DNA from: Shewanella sp. MBTL60-112-B2
Lineage (GTDB): Bacteria > Pseudomonadota > Gammaproteobacteria > Enterobacterales > Shewanellaceae
Direction: 5' to 3'
DNA: 64,000 nt
Assembly (NCBI RefSeq): GCF_019655055.1
Contig: NZ_BPFA01000022.1
Coordinates: 18,237 to 82,236, forward strand
The notes below the pieces were generated by a model, which ran no database searches, was not told where the DNA came from, and saw nothing but the letters and a program-made list of their open reading frames with translations. Positions 22,240-32,292 of this stretch are shown one piece after another. Every line of letters begins with the position of its first letter. Position 1 is the first letter of the stretch. The translations under genes were made by a program, and so were the position numbers.

Positions 22240-23340
22240 CTACAAACGCATTGGCATAACAACATACATAGAATCTTGTTCTATGTGATTGTCGATAAGC
22301 GCGCTTGAGTTACCGTCTATCAAGGTAATGCGTACATCGTCTGAGGGTAGGTTGTTGAGAACGTCGAGTAAGTAACTGACGTTAAAGCCTATCTCTAATG
22401 GCGCATTTTCATATTCAACATCTAAGATCTCTTCCGCTTCTTCCTGTTCAGGGTTATTAGCGGTGATCTTAATTAAATTGTTTTCCAGCTGCACACGTAC
22501 GCCACGGAACTTCTCGTTCGACAGAATAGAAGCACGCAGTAACGCTTGTTTTAGCTGTAGTCGGCTGGCTATCACTATCTTGTCGCCACCTTTAGGTAGC
22601 ACTCGACGGTAGTCAGGGAAACGACCATCAACCAACTTACTGGTAAATACCGCAGTCGCCGTCGTCGCTCGAATCGCATTGTCACCAATCGCAATAGTTA
22701 CATCGAGATCGTCAGCTTCAAACGAACGCATCAGCTCTAATACGCCTTTACGCGGCACAATCACCTGCTTTTCAGGTAATGTTGCTTCGATTTGACGATG
22801 ACTTAACGCTAAACGGTGACCATCGGTAGCGATAGCACGTAATACGTTACCTTCGGTTTCCAATAATAACCCGTTAAGGTAATAACGTACGTCTTGGTTA
22901 GCCATGGAGAACTGCGTTGCATCGATCAACGACTTCATGGTGCCCTGCTTCAAGGTAAACTCTATCTCAGCCTCAAAAGCATCAACGTTTGGATACTCTT
23001 CAGCTGGCAAAGTCGCCAACGTAAATCGGCTACGACCCGAGCGTAGTAATAGGCGGTTTTCTTGTTGTTCAATCTTAAGCTCGACCTGATCAGGTAGTGA
23101 CTTAACAATATCTAAAAACTTCTTCGCTGGGACAGTTGTACGCCCCTCAAGGATCTCACCTTCGAGCTGAACTTCGCCAACTAATTCGACTTCTAAATCG
23201 GTTCCAGTCAACTTAAGTGAGTGATTACTCACTTCAACCAAAAGGTTTGCCAGTATAGGCAAGTTATGTCGCCTTTCTACCGCACCACTGACTAATTGCA
23301 GCGGTTTGAGTAAGGCGTCCCTATCAATTGAGAATTTCAT
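22240..23340 (-). CDS. dnaN: DNA polymerase III beta sliding clamp
   Basis: Ring-forming processivity clamp of the replicase. 366 residues, exactly the E. coli length. It begins MKFSIDRDALLKPLQLVSG and ends YVVMPMRL, the conserved C-terminal motif that lines the protein-binding pocket. Three repeated clamp domains fit the length. It lies 19 bp downstream of dnaA on the same strand. Confidence 0.98.
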   Translation of the reverse strand: MKFSIDRDALLKPLQLVSGAVERRHNLPILANLLVEVSNHSLKLTGTDLEVELVGEVQLEGEILEGRTTVPAKKFLDIVKSLPDQVELKIEQQENRLLLRSGRSRFTLATLPAEEYPNVDAFEAEIEFTLKQGTMKSLIDATQFSMANQDVRYYLNGLLLETEGNVLRAIATDGHRLALSHRQIEATLPEKQVIVPRKGVLELMRSFEADDLDVTIAIGDNAIRATTATAVFTSKLVDGRFPDYRRVLPKGGDKIVIASRLQLKQALLRASILSNEKFRGVRVQLENNLIKITANNPEQEEAEEILDVEYENAPLEIGFNVSYLLDVLNNLPSDDVRITLIDGNSSALIDNHIEQDSMYVVMPMRL

Positions 23341-23359
23341 TGATTCAATATCCGTGATC

Positions 23360-24745
23360 TTAAGAAGATAAAGTTCTTATCAAGTTAGCATAATCTTCTT
23401 TAATGTCATGACTTTCTTCACGCAACTGGGCAATTTTACGACATGCGTGTAAAACCGTTGTGTGGTCACGACCACCAAATGCATCACCAATCTCAGGTAA
23501 GCTCTGGTTAGTTAACTCTTTTGATAACGCCATAGCCATCTGTCTTGGGCGCGCCACACTGCGTGAACGACGCTTAGATAACATGTCTGCCATCTTGATC
23601 TTGTAGTATTCAGCTACAGTCTTCTGAATATTATCGATAGTCACCAACTTCTCTTGTAGAGCAAGTAAGTCACGTAGTGCTTCACGCACAAAGTCGATAG
23701 TAATCGGACGGCCAGTAAAGTTAGCGTTAGCAATAACACGGTTTAGTGCACCTTCAAGCTCACGTACGTTTGAACGTAAACGCTTAGCAATAAAGAATGC
23801 CACTTCATCAGGTAAGTTAATGCCGCTTTCTTGTGCCTTACGCATCAAGATCGCCACACGGGTTTCTAATTCTGGCGGCTCAATAGCTACCGTTAAACCC
23901 CAACCAAAACGAGACTTAAGACGATCTTCAACACCGTCGATCTCTTTCGGATATTTATCCGACGTCAGAATGATCTGATGATTCCCTTCTAACAAAGCGT
24001 TAAAAGTATGGAAGAATTCTTCTTGCGATCTGTCTTTATTAGCGAAAAATTGGATGTCATCGATAAACAATGCATCAACACTACGGTAATAGCGCTTAAA
24101 TTCTTCAATAGCGTTATTTTGTAACGCCTTAACCATGTCTTGCACAAAACGCTCAGAATGCATGTAAACCACTTTTGCATCTGGCTTGTTCTTAATAATG
24201 CCATTACCAACAGCGTGCAATAGGTGAGTCTTACCTAAACCCGTACCGCCATATAGGAATAGCGGGTTATATGCACCACCAGGATTTTCAGCCACCTGCA
24301 AAGCAGCCGCTTTACCTAATTGGTTTGATTTACCTTCAACGAAGTTATCAAACTGGTAAGTCGGATTAATGTTACTACGGTGATTAGCATTCGCCATTGG
24401 CTCTGCATGCGGAGTATTAAAAGAAGGCTTAGTGACTTCTCTACTAGCTGGTCTGCTAGTTCTTACTGCTGCTGTGGCCTGAACAACGGGTTTAGCCGAT
24501 GGACGGCTACCGATATCGAAACGCAAATTAGGCGCATCGCTACCCATTTGTTCAGTAAAAAATTGGTTGATGATATTTAGGTATTTATCCCTAACCCAAT
24601 CCAAAACAAAACGATTAGGTGCATAGATGACGAGTGTATCGCCTTCCATTTCTGCTTGTAACGGTCTTATCCACATACTGAATTGCTGAGCAGAGAGCTC
24701 ATCTTGCAGCCTTGCGATACATTGTTGCCAAAGTGAAACCGCCAC
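23360..24745 (-). CDS. dnaA: Chromosomal replication initiator DnaA
   Basis: AAA+ initiator that binds DnaA boxes and opens oriC. I use the GTG at 24745 (protein [17 protein letters not shown]), which lines up with the E. coli N-terminus and gives 461 residues; an ATG nine codons upstream overlaps a DnaA-box-like sequence and is not conserved. Domain I covers about 1-85, a linker rich in Ala/Pro/Asn about 86-130, and domain III has Walker [12 protein letters not shown] and Walker [11 protein letters not shown]. Domain IV ends with the DNA-binding signature [15 protein letters not shown]. Upstream DNA is packed with GATC sites and carries DnaA boxes, so autoregulation and SeqA control are expected. 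Confidence 0.98.
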   Translation of the reverse strand: MAVSLWQQCIARLQDELSAQQFSMWIRPLQAEMEGDTLVIYAPNRFVLDWVRDKYLNIINQFFTEQMGSDAPNLRFDIGSRPSAKPVVQATAAVRTSRPASREVTKPSFNTPHAEPMANANHRSNINPTYQFDNFVEGKSNQLGKAAALQVAENPGGAYNPLFLYGGTGLGKTHLLHAVGNGIIKNKPDAKVVYMHSERFVQDMVKALQNNAIEEFKRYYRSVDALFIDDIQFFANKDRSQEEFFHTFNALLEGNHQIILTSDKYPKEIDGVEDRLKSRFGWGLTVAIEPPELETRVAILMRKAQESGINLPDEVAFFIAKRLRSNVRELEGALNRVIANANFTGRPITIDFVREALRDLLALQEKLVTIDNIQKTVAEYYKIKMADMLSKRRSRSVARPRQMAMALSKELTNQSLPEIGDAFGGRDHTTVLHACRKIAQLREESHDIKEDYANLIRTLSS

Positions 24746-25087
24746 TGTACTTATCCCCAGAAGATCATACAAAAGAGGTCTATTCTATAGTGAGATCACG
24801 CTGATCGCTATCCTTTAAATATATTTATCCCCAGATAGATCAACTATCCATTAAGATCTCGATCCAAAAAGATCCGTTGCGATCAAAAAATATTGCTGTA
24901 GCTGCAAATCCAGCTTTATAAAGCGATCCAGATCGATCTATAATACACGTCCTTCGATCTGCTTTTTGATCTACCAAACCACAAGATGTAGTGGTAACTC
25001 ACAGAGTTATCCACATATTATGGTAGCCTCAAACCTTCGAAGTATATCCAAAGATGGTAATATTTAATCACTTGTGCTCTTTCCTAG
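24746..25087. promoter_or_regulatory. dnaA-rpmH intergenic control region with DnaA boxes and GATC cluster
   Basis: It contains a perfect DnaA box TTATCCACA at 25007-25015 and two TTATCCCCA variants at 24751-24759 and 24825-24833. By eye count it has 13 GATC sites between 24763 and 24972, far above the one or so expected by chance. The layout fits a dnaA promoter under DnaA and SeqA/Dam control. In Pseudomonas this same interval is an origin, so leftover origin activity cannot be excluded. Confidence 0.75.
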
Positions 25088-25116
25088 TTGACGTGCATAA
25101 CTAAAGTGATTACAAT
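25088..25116 (+). promoter_or_regulatory. rpmH promoter
   Basis: TTGACG (25088-25093), a 17-base spacer, and TACAAT (25111-25116), followed by a GC-rich start region (CGGCCTC), as typical for growth-rate-controlled ribosomal genes. It lies 75 bp before rpmH. Confidence 0.8.
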
Positions 25117-25191
25117 TCGGCCTCTTTTTTGCCCTTAGCTCTATTAATTGGAGTTTAAGGTTTATTAACCTAACAAAGACGGATTGCCATA

Positions 25192-25329
25192 ATGAGTAAA
25201 CGTACTTTTCAACCTAGCAACCTGAAGCGCAAGCGTTCTCACGGCTTCCGCGCTCGCATGGCTACAGTAGGTGGCCGTAAGGTCATCGCACGTCGCCGTG
25301 CTAAAGGTCGCGCTCGTCTTTCTGCGTAA
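25192..25329 (+). CDS. rpmH: 50S ribosomal protein L34
   Basis: A 45-residue, very basic ribosomal protein. It begins [19 protein letters not shown] and ends with the Arg/Lys-rich [19 protein letters not shown], the L34 pattern (family length 44-47). It opens the rpmH-rnpA-yidD-yidC unit divergent from dnaA, and rnpA starts eight bases after its stop. It is short, so easily overlooked in automatic calls. Confidence 0.98.
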
Positions 25330-25337
25330 TCGTAGAA

Positions 25338-25700
25338 ATGCAAGTGACTAGCTATACCTTTACGCGGGAGTTACGTTTGTTAACTCCCGCGCAATTTAAA
25401 TCTGTATTTACCAAACCTATCAAAGCGTCCTCCGCTGAAATAACCTTACTTGCAATTCCTAATTCTGAACAACATCCTCGTTTAGGACTAACTGTTGCCA
25501 AGCGTTATGTCAAAAAAGCAAACCAACGTAACCGTATTAAACGCATAATTAGAGATAATTTCCGTTTACACCAGCATGATCTACCCGCTGTGGATATCGT
25601 TGTGCTTGTAAGAAATGGCGTGCTTGATATGGAAAACGCAGAACTCAAAAACTTAGTAGAAAAGCTATGGCGAAAACTCTCTCGCCGTTACAATGGCTAG
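25338..25700 (+). CDS. rnpA: Ribonuclease P protein component
   Basis: Small basic protein cofactor of RNase P, which matures tRNA 5' ends. 120 residues (E. coli 119). The family signature [22 protein letters not shown] is present around residues 55-76 (the RNR motif binds the RNA subunit). The 3' end overlaps yidD by 34 bases, an arrangement conserved in gammaproteobacteria and compatible with translational coupling. Confidence 0.96.
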   Translation: MQVTSYTFTRELRLLTPAQFKSVFTKPIKASSAEITLLAIPNSEQHPRLGLTVAKRYVKKANQRNRIKRIIRDNFRLHQHDLPAVDIVVLVRNGVLDMENAELKNLVEKLWRKLSRRYNG

Positions 25701-25921
25701 CGACTACGATTATTCGTGGTTACCAACTACTCATAAGCCCCATGCTGGGGCCTCGTTGTAGGTTCAATCCAACGTGTTCACATTACGCAATCGAAGCAAT
25801 TCGGTTGCATGGAGTGGTGAAAGGGTGTTGGTTTGCAGGTAAACGCATATTAAGATGTCACCCTTTACATCCGGGCGGTGAAGACCCCGTCCCTAACAAA
25901 AAACATAGGTGCGATAAATAG
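25667..25921 (+). CDS. yidD: Membrane protein insertion efficiency factor YidD
   Basis: An 84-residue protein of the YidD family, associated with the inner membrane and thought to help YidC-dependent insertion. The invariant pattern [23 protein letters not shown] is present with its cysteines, then [25 protein letters not shown]. It overlaps rnpA by 34 bases and ends three bases before yidC. Confidence 0.95.
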   Translation: MAKTLSPLQWLATTIIRGYQLLISPMLGPRCRFNPTCSHYAIEAIRLHGVVKGCWFAGKRILRCHPLHPGGEDPVPNKKHRCDK

Positions 25922-25924
25922 GTT

Positions 25925-27562
25925 ATGGAATCTCAACGCAATATATTGCTGATCGGTTTGCTGTTTGTCAGCTTCCTACTGTGGCAACAGTGGCAAGCAG
26001 ATAAAGCTCCTCAACCGGTAGCAGCAGCTCAAACACAATCTTCTATCCCTGCTTCTACGGTTGCTGACGCTCATAGCTCAGACGTACCTGATGCCGATTC
26101 ATCTTTACCGGAAACGGTTACTGCATCAAAAGAGCTAATCACAGTTATTACTGACCAACTAGAAATCAAAATTGATCCAGTTGGCGGCGATATTGTTTAC
26201 TCAGCCCTACTTGCTCATAAACTTGAAGAAAATGGTGATGATCCATTCGTTCTTCTAGAGCAGACAAACGATATCTATTACATCGCACAAAGTGGCCTTA
26301 TTGGTCGTGACGGTATCGACAGCAGTGTTAAAGGTCGTGCCCACTTTGACAGCGCTTCACGTGAATACACACTAGCAAATGGCCAAGACACACTAAATGT
26401 GCCTTTGACTTACGTTAGTGATAAAGGCGTGGCTTACACTAAAATCTTTACCTTCACCCGTGGTAAATACAACATTGCTGTTGATTACAAAATCAACAAC
26501 ACTTCTGATGCGCAGCTTCAAGTTCAAATGTATGGACAAATTAAGCACAGCATTAAGAAGAGCGAAAGCAGCATGATGATGCCTACTTACCGTGGTGCAG
26601 CATTCTCAACTGCAGATATTCGCTACGAAAAGTATAGCTTTGACGACATGGCCGATAAGAATCTAGATGATTCTACGCTTGGTGGCTGGGTTGCTATGCT
26701 GCAGCATTACTTCGTATCTGCATGGGTACCGCCTGCACAAGATAAAAACATTATCTTTTCAAGCATTAGTGCTGGTGGTTTAGCTAATATCGGCTTCCGT
26801 GGTGCACTATATGATATCGCACCAGGTACAGAACAAAGCATTAAAGCTGAATTCTATGTTGGTCCTAAAGATCAAGAAGCTCTTTCAAAGCTTTCTCCAT
26901 CACTAAACCTAGTAGTTGATTATGGTTTCCTTTGGTGGTTAGCAGTTCCTATCTACAAACTATTGATGTTCTTCCAATCAATCGTTGGTAACTGGGGTAT
27001 CGCTATTATCCTAATCACTCTGACTGTTCGTGGTATGTTATATCCGCTAACGAAAGCGCAATACACCTCTATGGCGAAAATGCGTAATCTACAGCCTAAG
27101 CTTGCCGAGCTAAAAGAGCGTTTTGGTGATGACCGTCAGAAGATGGGTCAAGCTATGATGGAGTTGTACAAGAAAGAGAAAGTTAACCCTATGGGTGGCT
27201 GTCTACCAATCTTGCTACAGATGCCAATCTTCATCGCGCTATACTGGGTTTTACTAGAAAGTGTTGAATTGCGTCATGCGCCATTCATGCTTTGGATTAC
27301 TGACTTGTCAGTACAAGATCCATACTATGTATTGCCAATCCTAATGGGTATCTCGATGTTCATTATGCAGAAGATGCAGCCAATGGCACCGACTATGGAC
27401 CCAATGCAAGTTAAGATGATGCAGTGGATGCCAGTAATCTTTACCGTATTCTTCCTATGGTTCCCAGCAGGTCTGGTTCTATACTGGTTGGTAGGTAACT
27501 TAGTAGCGATTACCCAGCAGAAAATTATCTATGCGGGTCTAGAGAAAAAAGGGTTAAAATAA
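25925..27562 (+). CDS. yidC: Membrane protein insertase YidC
   Basis: Inner-membrane insertase acting with or without SecYEG, needed for F1Fo and respiratory subunits. 545 residues (E. coli 548). An N-terminal transmembrane helix (about 5-21) is followed by a low-complexity stretch and the large periplasmic P1 domain (about 60-340). The conserved five-helix core then starts near [17 protein letters not shown] and includes the hydrophilic-groove arginine in [11 protein letters not shown]. It ends the rpmH operon and is followed by a strong terminator. Confidence 0.97.
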   Translation: MESQRNILLIGLLFVSFLLWQQWQADKAPQPVAAAQTQSSIPASTVADAHSSDVPDADSSLPETVTASKELITVITDQLEIKIDPVGGDIVYSALLAHKLEENGDDPFVLLEQTNDIYYIAQSGLIGRDGIDSSVKGRAHFDSASREYTLANGQDTLNVPLTYVSDKGVAYTKIFTFTRGKYNIAVDYKINNTSDAQLQVQMYGQIKHSIKKSESSMMMPTYRGAAFSTADIRYEKYSFDDMADKNLDDSTLGGWVAMLQHYFVSAWVPPAQDKNIIFSSISAGGLANIGFRGALYDIAPGTEQSIKAEFYVGPKDQEALSKLSPSLNLVVDYGFLWWLAVPIYKLLMFFQSIVGNWGIAIILITLTVRGMLYPLTKAQYTSMAKMRNLQPKLAELKERFGDDRQKMGQAMMELYKKEKVNPMGGCLPILLQMPIFIALYWVLLESVELRHAPFMLWITDLSVQDPYYVLPILMGISMFIMQKMQPMAPTMDPMQVKMMQWMPVIFTVFFLWFPAGLVLYWLVGNLVAITQQKIIYAGLEKKGLK

Positions 27563-27581
27563 CCTTTAGCTCTGACTAACA

Positions 27582-27617
27582 AAAAGCGGTCAATACTGAG
27601 TATTGACCGCTTTTTTG
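27582..27617 (+). terminator. Terminator after yidC
   Basis: A 12-bp perfect stem AAGCGGTCAATA (27584-27595) with TATTGACCGCTT (27601-27612) and a five-base loop, then a T run. Confidence 0.93.
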
Positions 27618-27686
27618 CTTTCTATGTAGAGACCATATTTTTAACTTCACTCTAAACACCTGAAAATCAAATTAGGAAACACAGTA

Positions 27687-29048
27687 ATGAATACAGATAC
27701 TATCGTGGCACAAGCGACCGCTCCTGGACGTGGTGGCGTAGGTATTATTCGCGTATCTGGCGACTTAGCGAGTAATGTTGCTATGGCCGTTTTAGGGCAC
27801 ATCCCTAAAACCCGTTACGCCGATTACTGTGATTTTAAAGATGACGTAGGTGAAGTCATTGACCAAGGTATAGCGTTATTTTTTAAAGGCCCTAATTCAT
27901 TTACCGGTGAAGACGTACTAGAGCTTCAAGGTCATGGCGGCCAAATCGTACTGGATATGCTGATAAAGCGTGTTATGGAAGTCGACGGTTTGCGTATAGC
28001 CAAGCCTGGTGAATTCAGTGAACAAGCCTTTATGAACGACAAGCTTGACCTAACTCAAGCAGAGGCTATTGCCGACCTAATTGATGCCACTAGTGAACAG
28101 GCCGCCAAAAGCGCTCTAAACTCACTTCAGGGTGAATTCTCTACCCAGATACATGATCTGGTAGAAAAGGTCACAAACTTGCGTTTATACGTCGAGGCTG
28201 CAATTGATTTCCCTGATGAAGAAGTCGATTTTCTATCAGATGGAAAAATTGCCGCCTCTTTAAATGGCATTATAGGCAAACTCGATGGCGTTCAAGCCAG
28301 TGCCAAACAAGGCTCTATTATCCGCGAAGGCATGAAAGTAGTGATTGCGGGTCGTCCTAATGCCGGTAAGTCGAGCCTACTTAATGCCTTAGCTGGCAAA
28401 GAATCAGCCATTGTCACTGAAATAGCTGGAACCACACGTGATGTATTACGTGAACATATCCATTTAGATGGTATGCCATTACACATTATTGATACCGCGG
28501 GTTTGCGTGATACAGTCGATACAGTAGAGAAAATTGGTATAGAGCGCGCTTGGGACGAGATAAAAACAGCCGATCGCGTGCTGTTTATGGTTGATGGCAC
28601 CACAACTGCAGCAGTGGATCCTCATGAAATCTGGCCAGACTTTATCGATCGTCTCCCTAATAACTTAGGTGTAACGGTTGTACGCAACAAAGCCGATCTA
28701 ACAGGTGAAGATCTTGCGGTGACTCAAGAGGCAGGCCATAGCGTTTATCGCATTTCAGCTAAAACAGGTTTAGGGGTAGAAGATCTAAAACAACACCTTA
28801 AATCACTAATGGGTTACCAGAGTAACCTTGAAGGTGGTTTTATCGCTCGCCGTCGTCACTTAGAAGCCTTAGATTTAGCAAGCAGCCACCTAATGCTAGG
28901 TAAAGAACAGTTAGAAGTGTATCAAGCAGGTGAATTACTGGCTGAAGAGTTACGCATGTGCCAAATGGCGCTTTCTGAGATCACCGGCAAGTTCACTTCT
29001 GATGATCTTCTTGGCAAGATCTTTAGCTCATTCTGTATTGGTAAGTAG
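27687..29048 (+). CDS. mnmE: tRNA modification GTPase MnmE
   Basis: GTPase that with MnmG adds the 5-carboxymethylaminomethyl group to wobble U34 of tRNAs. 453 residues (E. coli 454). The N-terminal folate-binding domain begins [25 protein letters not shown]. The G domain has G1 GRPNAGKSS (near 222), G3 DTAGLR (near 270) and G4 NKADL (near 335). The protein ends in the catalytic C-terminal FCIGK, with the conserved cysteine. Its partner mnmG lies at 33577 across oriC. A terminator follows. Confidence 0.97.
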   Translation: MNTDTIVAQATAPGRGGVGIIRVSGDLASNVAMAVLGHIPKTRYADYCDFKDDVGEVIDQGIALFFKGPNSFTGEDVLELQGHGGQIVLDMLIKRVMEVDGLRIAKPGEFSEQAFMNDKLDLTQAEAIADLIDATSEQAAKSALNSLQGEFSTQIHDLVEKVTNLRLYVEAAIDFPDEEVDFLSDGKIAASLNGIIGKLDGVQASAKQGSIIREGMKVVIAGRPNAGKSSLLNALAGKESAIVTEIAGTTRDVLREHIHLDGMPLHIIDTAGLRDTVDTVEKIGIERAWDEIKTADRVLFMVDGTTTAAVDPHEIWPDFIDRLPNNLGVTVVRNKADLTGEDLAVTQEAGHSVYRISAKTGLGVEDLKQHLKSLMGYQSNLEGGFIARRRHLEALDLASSHLMLGKEQLEVYQAGELLAEELRMCQMALSEITGKFTSDDLLGKIFSSFCIGK

Positions 29049-29080
29049 AACCGCCCAAATTAAGAACAATTCAACAAAAT

Positions 29081-29118
29081 AAAAAGCCACAGCAGACTTT
29101 ACTGCTGTGGCTTTTTGT
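29081..29118 (+). terminator. Terminator after mnmE
   Basis: Stem AAAAGCCACAGCAG with CTGCTGTGGCTTTT around a short AT-rich loop, with A and T runs on either side, so it could act in both directions. Confidence 0.9.
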
Positions 29119-29773
29119 TTATCTAAATAACGATCATGTTGCAGATAAGATCCGTAATGATCAAAAGCAGAAAAACAATGATCGAGATCACCAAAGATGA
29201 GATAAGTATCAACAGAGATATCAACAAGCAGTATGGATCTGTGGACAGATCTAAACCGAACAAGCAAACCAACACCAAGCTATTGATTTTAAATTAATTT
29301 AATTAAACACAAATAAGATCTTGAATGACATTTTTAGTAAAAAAATTGATCTTAATAGATAAGTTATACTCAGAAAAAACAGTAAGTGATCGCGCTTTTA
29401 TTTAACTCTCAATTTGCAAGCTATATAGCCAGTAAGGACTGCTTGAAAATCGACTTTCCCTAAGCCCTTATTTTGACTTTCTCAGACTATAGCTCGCAGA
29501 AAACGAATGTATCACCACATAATTCAAAGTAAGTAATAGCGTTATCAGCCCGTTCCCCCAAAAATACAGGAAACAGCTAAGACTCAAACTTTAAGTTTTA
29601 TCAGACACTTGCAACTAAGTAACACGATAAAGAAAAGCAATATTTAAACCCAGAGCATCAAAAGCAGTATCTTGCACCTTAGTTCCACGTGAAACCATAT
29701 TCAATTTAAGCTTTTACTTATACAAAGGTGTTTGAGTCATGATTCAAACACACCAACATAAGCAAATATTTGA
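29119..29773. other. Non-coding, GATC-rich interval between mnmE and the pilin gene
   Basis: About 655 bp without a supportable gene. The first part (29131-29395) holds about 10 GATC sites by eye count, a density close to that of oriC, but no perfect DnaA box. The rest is AT-rich. A degenerate parS-like palindrome sits at 29681-29696. It may be a relic of an extended origin region or a SeqA-binding zone. Confidence 0.5.
29681..29696. repeat. Degenerate parS-like site 5
   Basis: AGTTCCACGTGAAACC matches the window's parS palindrome at 13 of 16 positions; its A at position 12 also occurs in the Bacillus-type parS. About 3.6 kb left of oriC. Weaker than the other sites. Confidence 0.4.
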
Positions 29774-30304
29774 TTAGCAACCAGAATCTACAATTTCAAA
29801 AACAGGCGGCGTAGTTGGACTGGTAGCCTCGGTATACTTAAGGTAGCAAAGATCACCACTATACTTTTTAGTCTGAGTCATAAACCGAATGAAATTATCA
29901 TCTCCGATATTATGAAAATACCAATCACCGGGCTCATCATCATTAAAAGCTGAGTCGGTAAAGGTAGCCATAATTAAAATACTCCAAGCTTTCTTAGAGT
30001 CTGCCGCAGGATAACCGTAAGCTAGATGAATTTTTTGACCATCAATAATAATCACATTTTCGTCATCAGTCTCTTTGTTAGCATCTTCCCCGGGCTTATT
30101 TTGCAACCCCAGCAATACCGATTTTGGATAAAGCACACTCATAGCGCCATGCATCTCCCCCTTAAGACCTTTCAAAGAAGAGATCCTTGCATCAGATTGA
30201 AGCTCGATAAAACGCGGAATAGCGACAACACTAAGTATGGCTAAAATAATAATGACTACAACTAACTCAATTAGAGTAAAACCATTTTTTCGCATAAAAT
30301 TCAT
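29774..30304 (-). CDS. MSHA-like type IV prepilin (orphan)
   Basis: A pilin-like secreted protein of about 176 residues. A prepilin peptidase site is clear: basic leader ending in KNG, then FTLIELVVVIIILAILSVV with Glu at +5, followed by AIPRFIELQSDARISSLKGLKG, which resembles MSHA pilins. The C-terminus (CYLKYTEATSPTTPP ... VDSGC) also matches the disulfide-closed end of MshA-type pilins. ATG starts are possible at 30319, 30304 and 30295; none has a good ribosome-binding site, and I take 30304. A TTG further upstream is unlikely. No pilus assembly gene lies nearby, so assembly would rely on machinery elsewhere. Confidence 0.75.
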   Translation of the reverse strand: MNFMRKNGFTLIELVVVIIILAILSVVAIPRFIELQSDARISSLKGLKGEMHGAMSVLYPKSVLLGLQNKPGEDANKETDDENVIIIDGQKIHLAYGYPAADSKKAWSILIMATFTDSAFNDDEPGDWYFHNIGDDNFIRFMTQTKKYSGDLCYLKYTEATSPTTPPVFEIVDSGC

Positions 30305-30605
30305 CGTTTTATTTAACATTGCTGGAACAGTATTATATTGAATTTTCAAACATTATGAAATGAATACAGCTCAAGTATTTTAAAGTTGTAGCGCCCACTT
30401 TCTCACCATCTAAAGTTAATAAATTGCCAGCTGTAAGCCTATAGCAGTTAATAATAACAAGCAGTTTGCTGAACTAATTATTCAAGCGTAAATAAAGTCT
30501 GCCAATCGAGTCACTACTTTTACAAGCTGTATCACTTTCATTCCGATTCGATCGCTGTAAAATCCGCGCCTTGTTTTATTACCAAATACCCACACAGCGT
30601 AATTT
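30305..30605. other. Gap between the pilin and LysE-family genes
   Basis: About 300 bp of AT-rich sequence between divergent genes. No hairpin, repeat or recognised operator was seen; it presumably holds both promoters. Confidence 0.35.
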
Positions 30606-31250
30606 ATGATGATCGATCTAGCTTTACTCCCACTGTATTTAACTACAGTCATCGCTCTACTACTGATCCCTGGACCAGACATGCTACTGATTGCTAGTTC
30701 AAGCTTAAGCTATGGCCGTAAAGTTGGCGTGTATGCCAGTTTTGGGAATGCAACTTCAGGACTAATATTGACGCTACTAGCAGCGATGGGAGTTTCAGCT
30801 ATTATCGCCATGAACCCGATGGCTCTTGAAGTATTGAGAGTGTTAGGTGGTGCCTACCTACTAAAGATGGGCTGGGACTGTATTCGCAGCTCAGCAGCTG
30901 AAGCACCTGAAATTGAACAGCAAAATAATCTAGCCAAACTATTATATCGACGAGCAGTAGTCAGTAATCTACTAAACCCTAAAGCATTGATATTTTTCGT
31001 GCTGTTTTTACCTCAGTTTGTTTCAACCCAATTAACAGCGAGCTCCGGTGAGCAGATGCTAGCGCTTGGTTTATTACTTAATGTGATGGGATTAGCCTTC
31101 AACCTATTGCTAGTAGCCCTAGTGGGCTCAGTTGGAAAGCCACTACTAAAAAATGAGAAATTCAGAACTTATCAAAACAAGTTTATGGGTGTGATCTTCT
31201 TTGTTCTTGCTATTTGGTTACTCGCTTCTCAAGTTCAAAATATTAGCTAA
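30606..31250 (+). CDS. LysE/RhtB family amino-acid exporter
   Basis: Inner-membrane exporter of the LysE/RhtB superfamily, 214 residues with about six hydrophobic helices. The family signature near the N-terminus is LLIPGPDMLLIASSSLSYGRKVG. The middle LRVLGGAYLLKMGWD and SNLLNPKALIFFVLFLPQFV segments are typical of RhtB-type homoserine/threonine or leucine exporters. The actual substrate cannot be told. Two adjacent ATGs (30606 and 30609) are possible. A terminator follows, shared with the convergent nucleoside hydrolase. Confidence 0.88.
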   Translation: MMIDLALLPLYLTTVIALLLIPGPDMLLIASSSLSYGRKVGVYASFGNATSGLILTLLAAMGVSAIIAMNPMALEVLRVLGGAYLLKMGWDCIRSSAAEAPEIEQQNNLAKLLYRRAVVSNLLNPKALIFFVLFLPQFVSTQLTASSGEQMLALGLLLNVMGLAFNLLLVALVGSVGKPLLKNEKFRTYQNKFMGVIFFVLAIWLLASQVQNIS

Positions 31251-31267
31251 CCAATAAGACTTGCAAT

Positions 31268-31297
31268 AAAAAAGCGGAGACTAATCTCCGCTTTTCA
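31268..31297. terminator. Bidirectional terminator between the LysE-family and nucleoside hydrolase genes
   Basis: Stem AAAGCGGAGA (31271-31280) with TCTCCGCTTT (31285-31294) around CTAA, with A-rich and T-rich flanks, placed between convergent genes. Confidence 0.88.
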
Positions 31298-31320
31298 AAA
31301 TGATACCTTCTAAAGGCTAT

Positions 31321-32292
31321 CTATTTACGATGACCGTATTCAATAATAGTCTCACGATACAGCTTTAATAGCGCTTTATCTCTAACCCCGACCCCAACCT
31401 TTTGAACAGGCTTATTTCCCCAGTCATCATGTTGATACTTACGCTCGTCAAATTTCTGAATTGTTAGTCCTTCAGCAGGTCCATCCGTTACCACACGAAT
31501 AGCCCCCTCGCGTAACGTAAATAAGCTTGGATCGATAACATAGGCAATGGCTGATGGATCATGCACATGACAACCTTCTAAACCGACTTTTTCTGAGTAA
31601 AACTTAAGATAATAACGGCTAATGTCCCAGATAAACTGGCCAACTTCAGCGGCGTCATCTCTTAGCTGATCAAGATATTCTTTACTAAAGAAGCTTTCCT
31701 CTGTCACATCTAAACCAATAACTACCACAGGCCATGGCGCTGTGAAAACCATATCAGCGGCATGCGGATCATCATGAATGTTGGCCTCGGCATAAGGCGT
31801 CACATTGCCACGGTGATCGTTCATACCAAACGCGCCCCCCATTACAACGACTTCTTTAACTAAGCCTGCTATCTCTGGCGCAGCTTCTAATGCTAAAGCC
31901 AAGTTAGTTAAAGGACCTACGGCGACCAAGGTAATTTCGCCCGGTTCAGCTTTAACCGAGTCAATAATATATTGATAAGCTGGTCGAGGATCGGCAGTAA
32001 CAGCCAGATCGGTTGGTGCGTGTACGTCACCAAAACCTGTTTCACCATGAACTACCACTGTAGGTCCAACAGGATCACGAACAATAGGCTTATCAGCCCC
32101 CTGAGCGATATCGGCATTAAAGCCATACTTCTGCTTTAAAAATAAAGCATTACGAGTACCATTCTCGATAGTCGCGTTACCATAGACTGTTGTAATAGCT
32201 TTTAGATCAATTGCAGGGTGTGCCTCTGCAAACAAAATTGCCATCGCATCGTCAATCCCCGGATCTGAGTCGAGAATTATTTTACTTATCAT
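31321..32292 (-). CDS. Inosine/uridine-preferring nucleoside hydrolase family protein
   Basis: Hydrolase of the IUNH family that splits ribonucleosides into ribose and base for salvage, cytoplasmic, 323 residues. The calcium-binding N-terminal motif DSDPGIDDA is at residues 8-16. LVAVGPLTNLALAL and VVMGGAFGMNDHRGNVTPYAEANIHDDPHAA (with the conserved N and D) follow, and a C-terminal HDPSAIAYV supplies the last calcium ligand. Substrate preference (purine or pyrimidine) is not readable. It is a single gene convergent to the LysE-family exporter. Confidence 0.9.
   Translation of the reverse strand: MISKIILDSDPGIDDAMAILFAEAHPAIDLKAITTVYGNATIENGTRNALFLKQKYGFNADIAQGADKPIVRDPVGPTVVVHGETGFGDVHAPTDLAVTADPRPAYQYIIDSVKAEPGEITLVAVGPLTNLALALEAAPEIAGLVKEVVVMGGAFGMNDHRGNVTPYAEANIHDDPHAADMVFTAPWPVVVIGLDVTEESFFSKEYLDQLRDDAAEVGQFIWDISRYYLKFYSEKVGLEGCHVHDPSAIAYVIDPSLFTLREGAIRVVTDGPAEGLTIQKFDERKYQHDDWGNKPVQKVGVGVRDKALLKLYRETIIEYGHRK

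Noticed and set aside
24746..24772. ATG start of DnaA at 24772
   Set aside because: The GTG at 24745 aligns with other DnaA proteins, and the extension covers a DnaA-box-like sequence.
29232..29240. TGTGGACAG near 29235 as a DnaA box
   Set aside because: It differs from TGTGGATAA at two positions, one in the core; not counted as a box.
29119..29773. A small protein or RNA gene in the mnmE-pilin gap
   Set aside because: A frame overlapping the mnmE terminator exists on the minus strand, but it crosses the terminator and has no ribosome-binding site; no structured RNA was evident.
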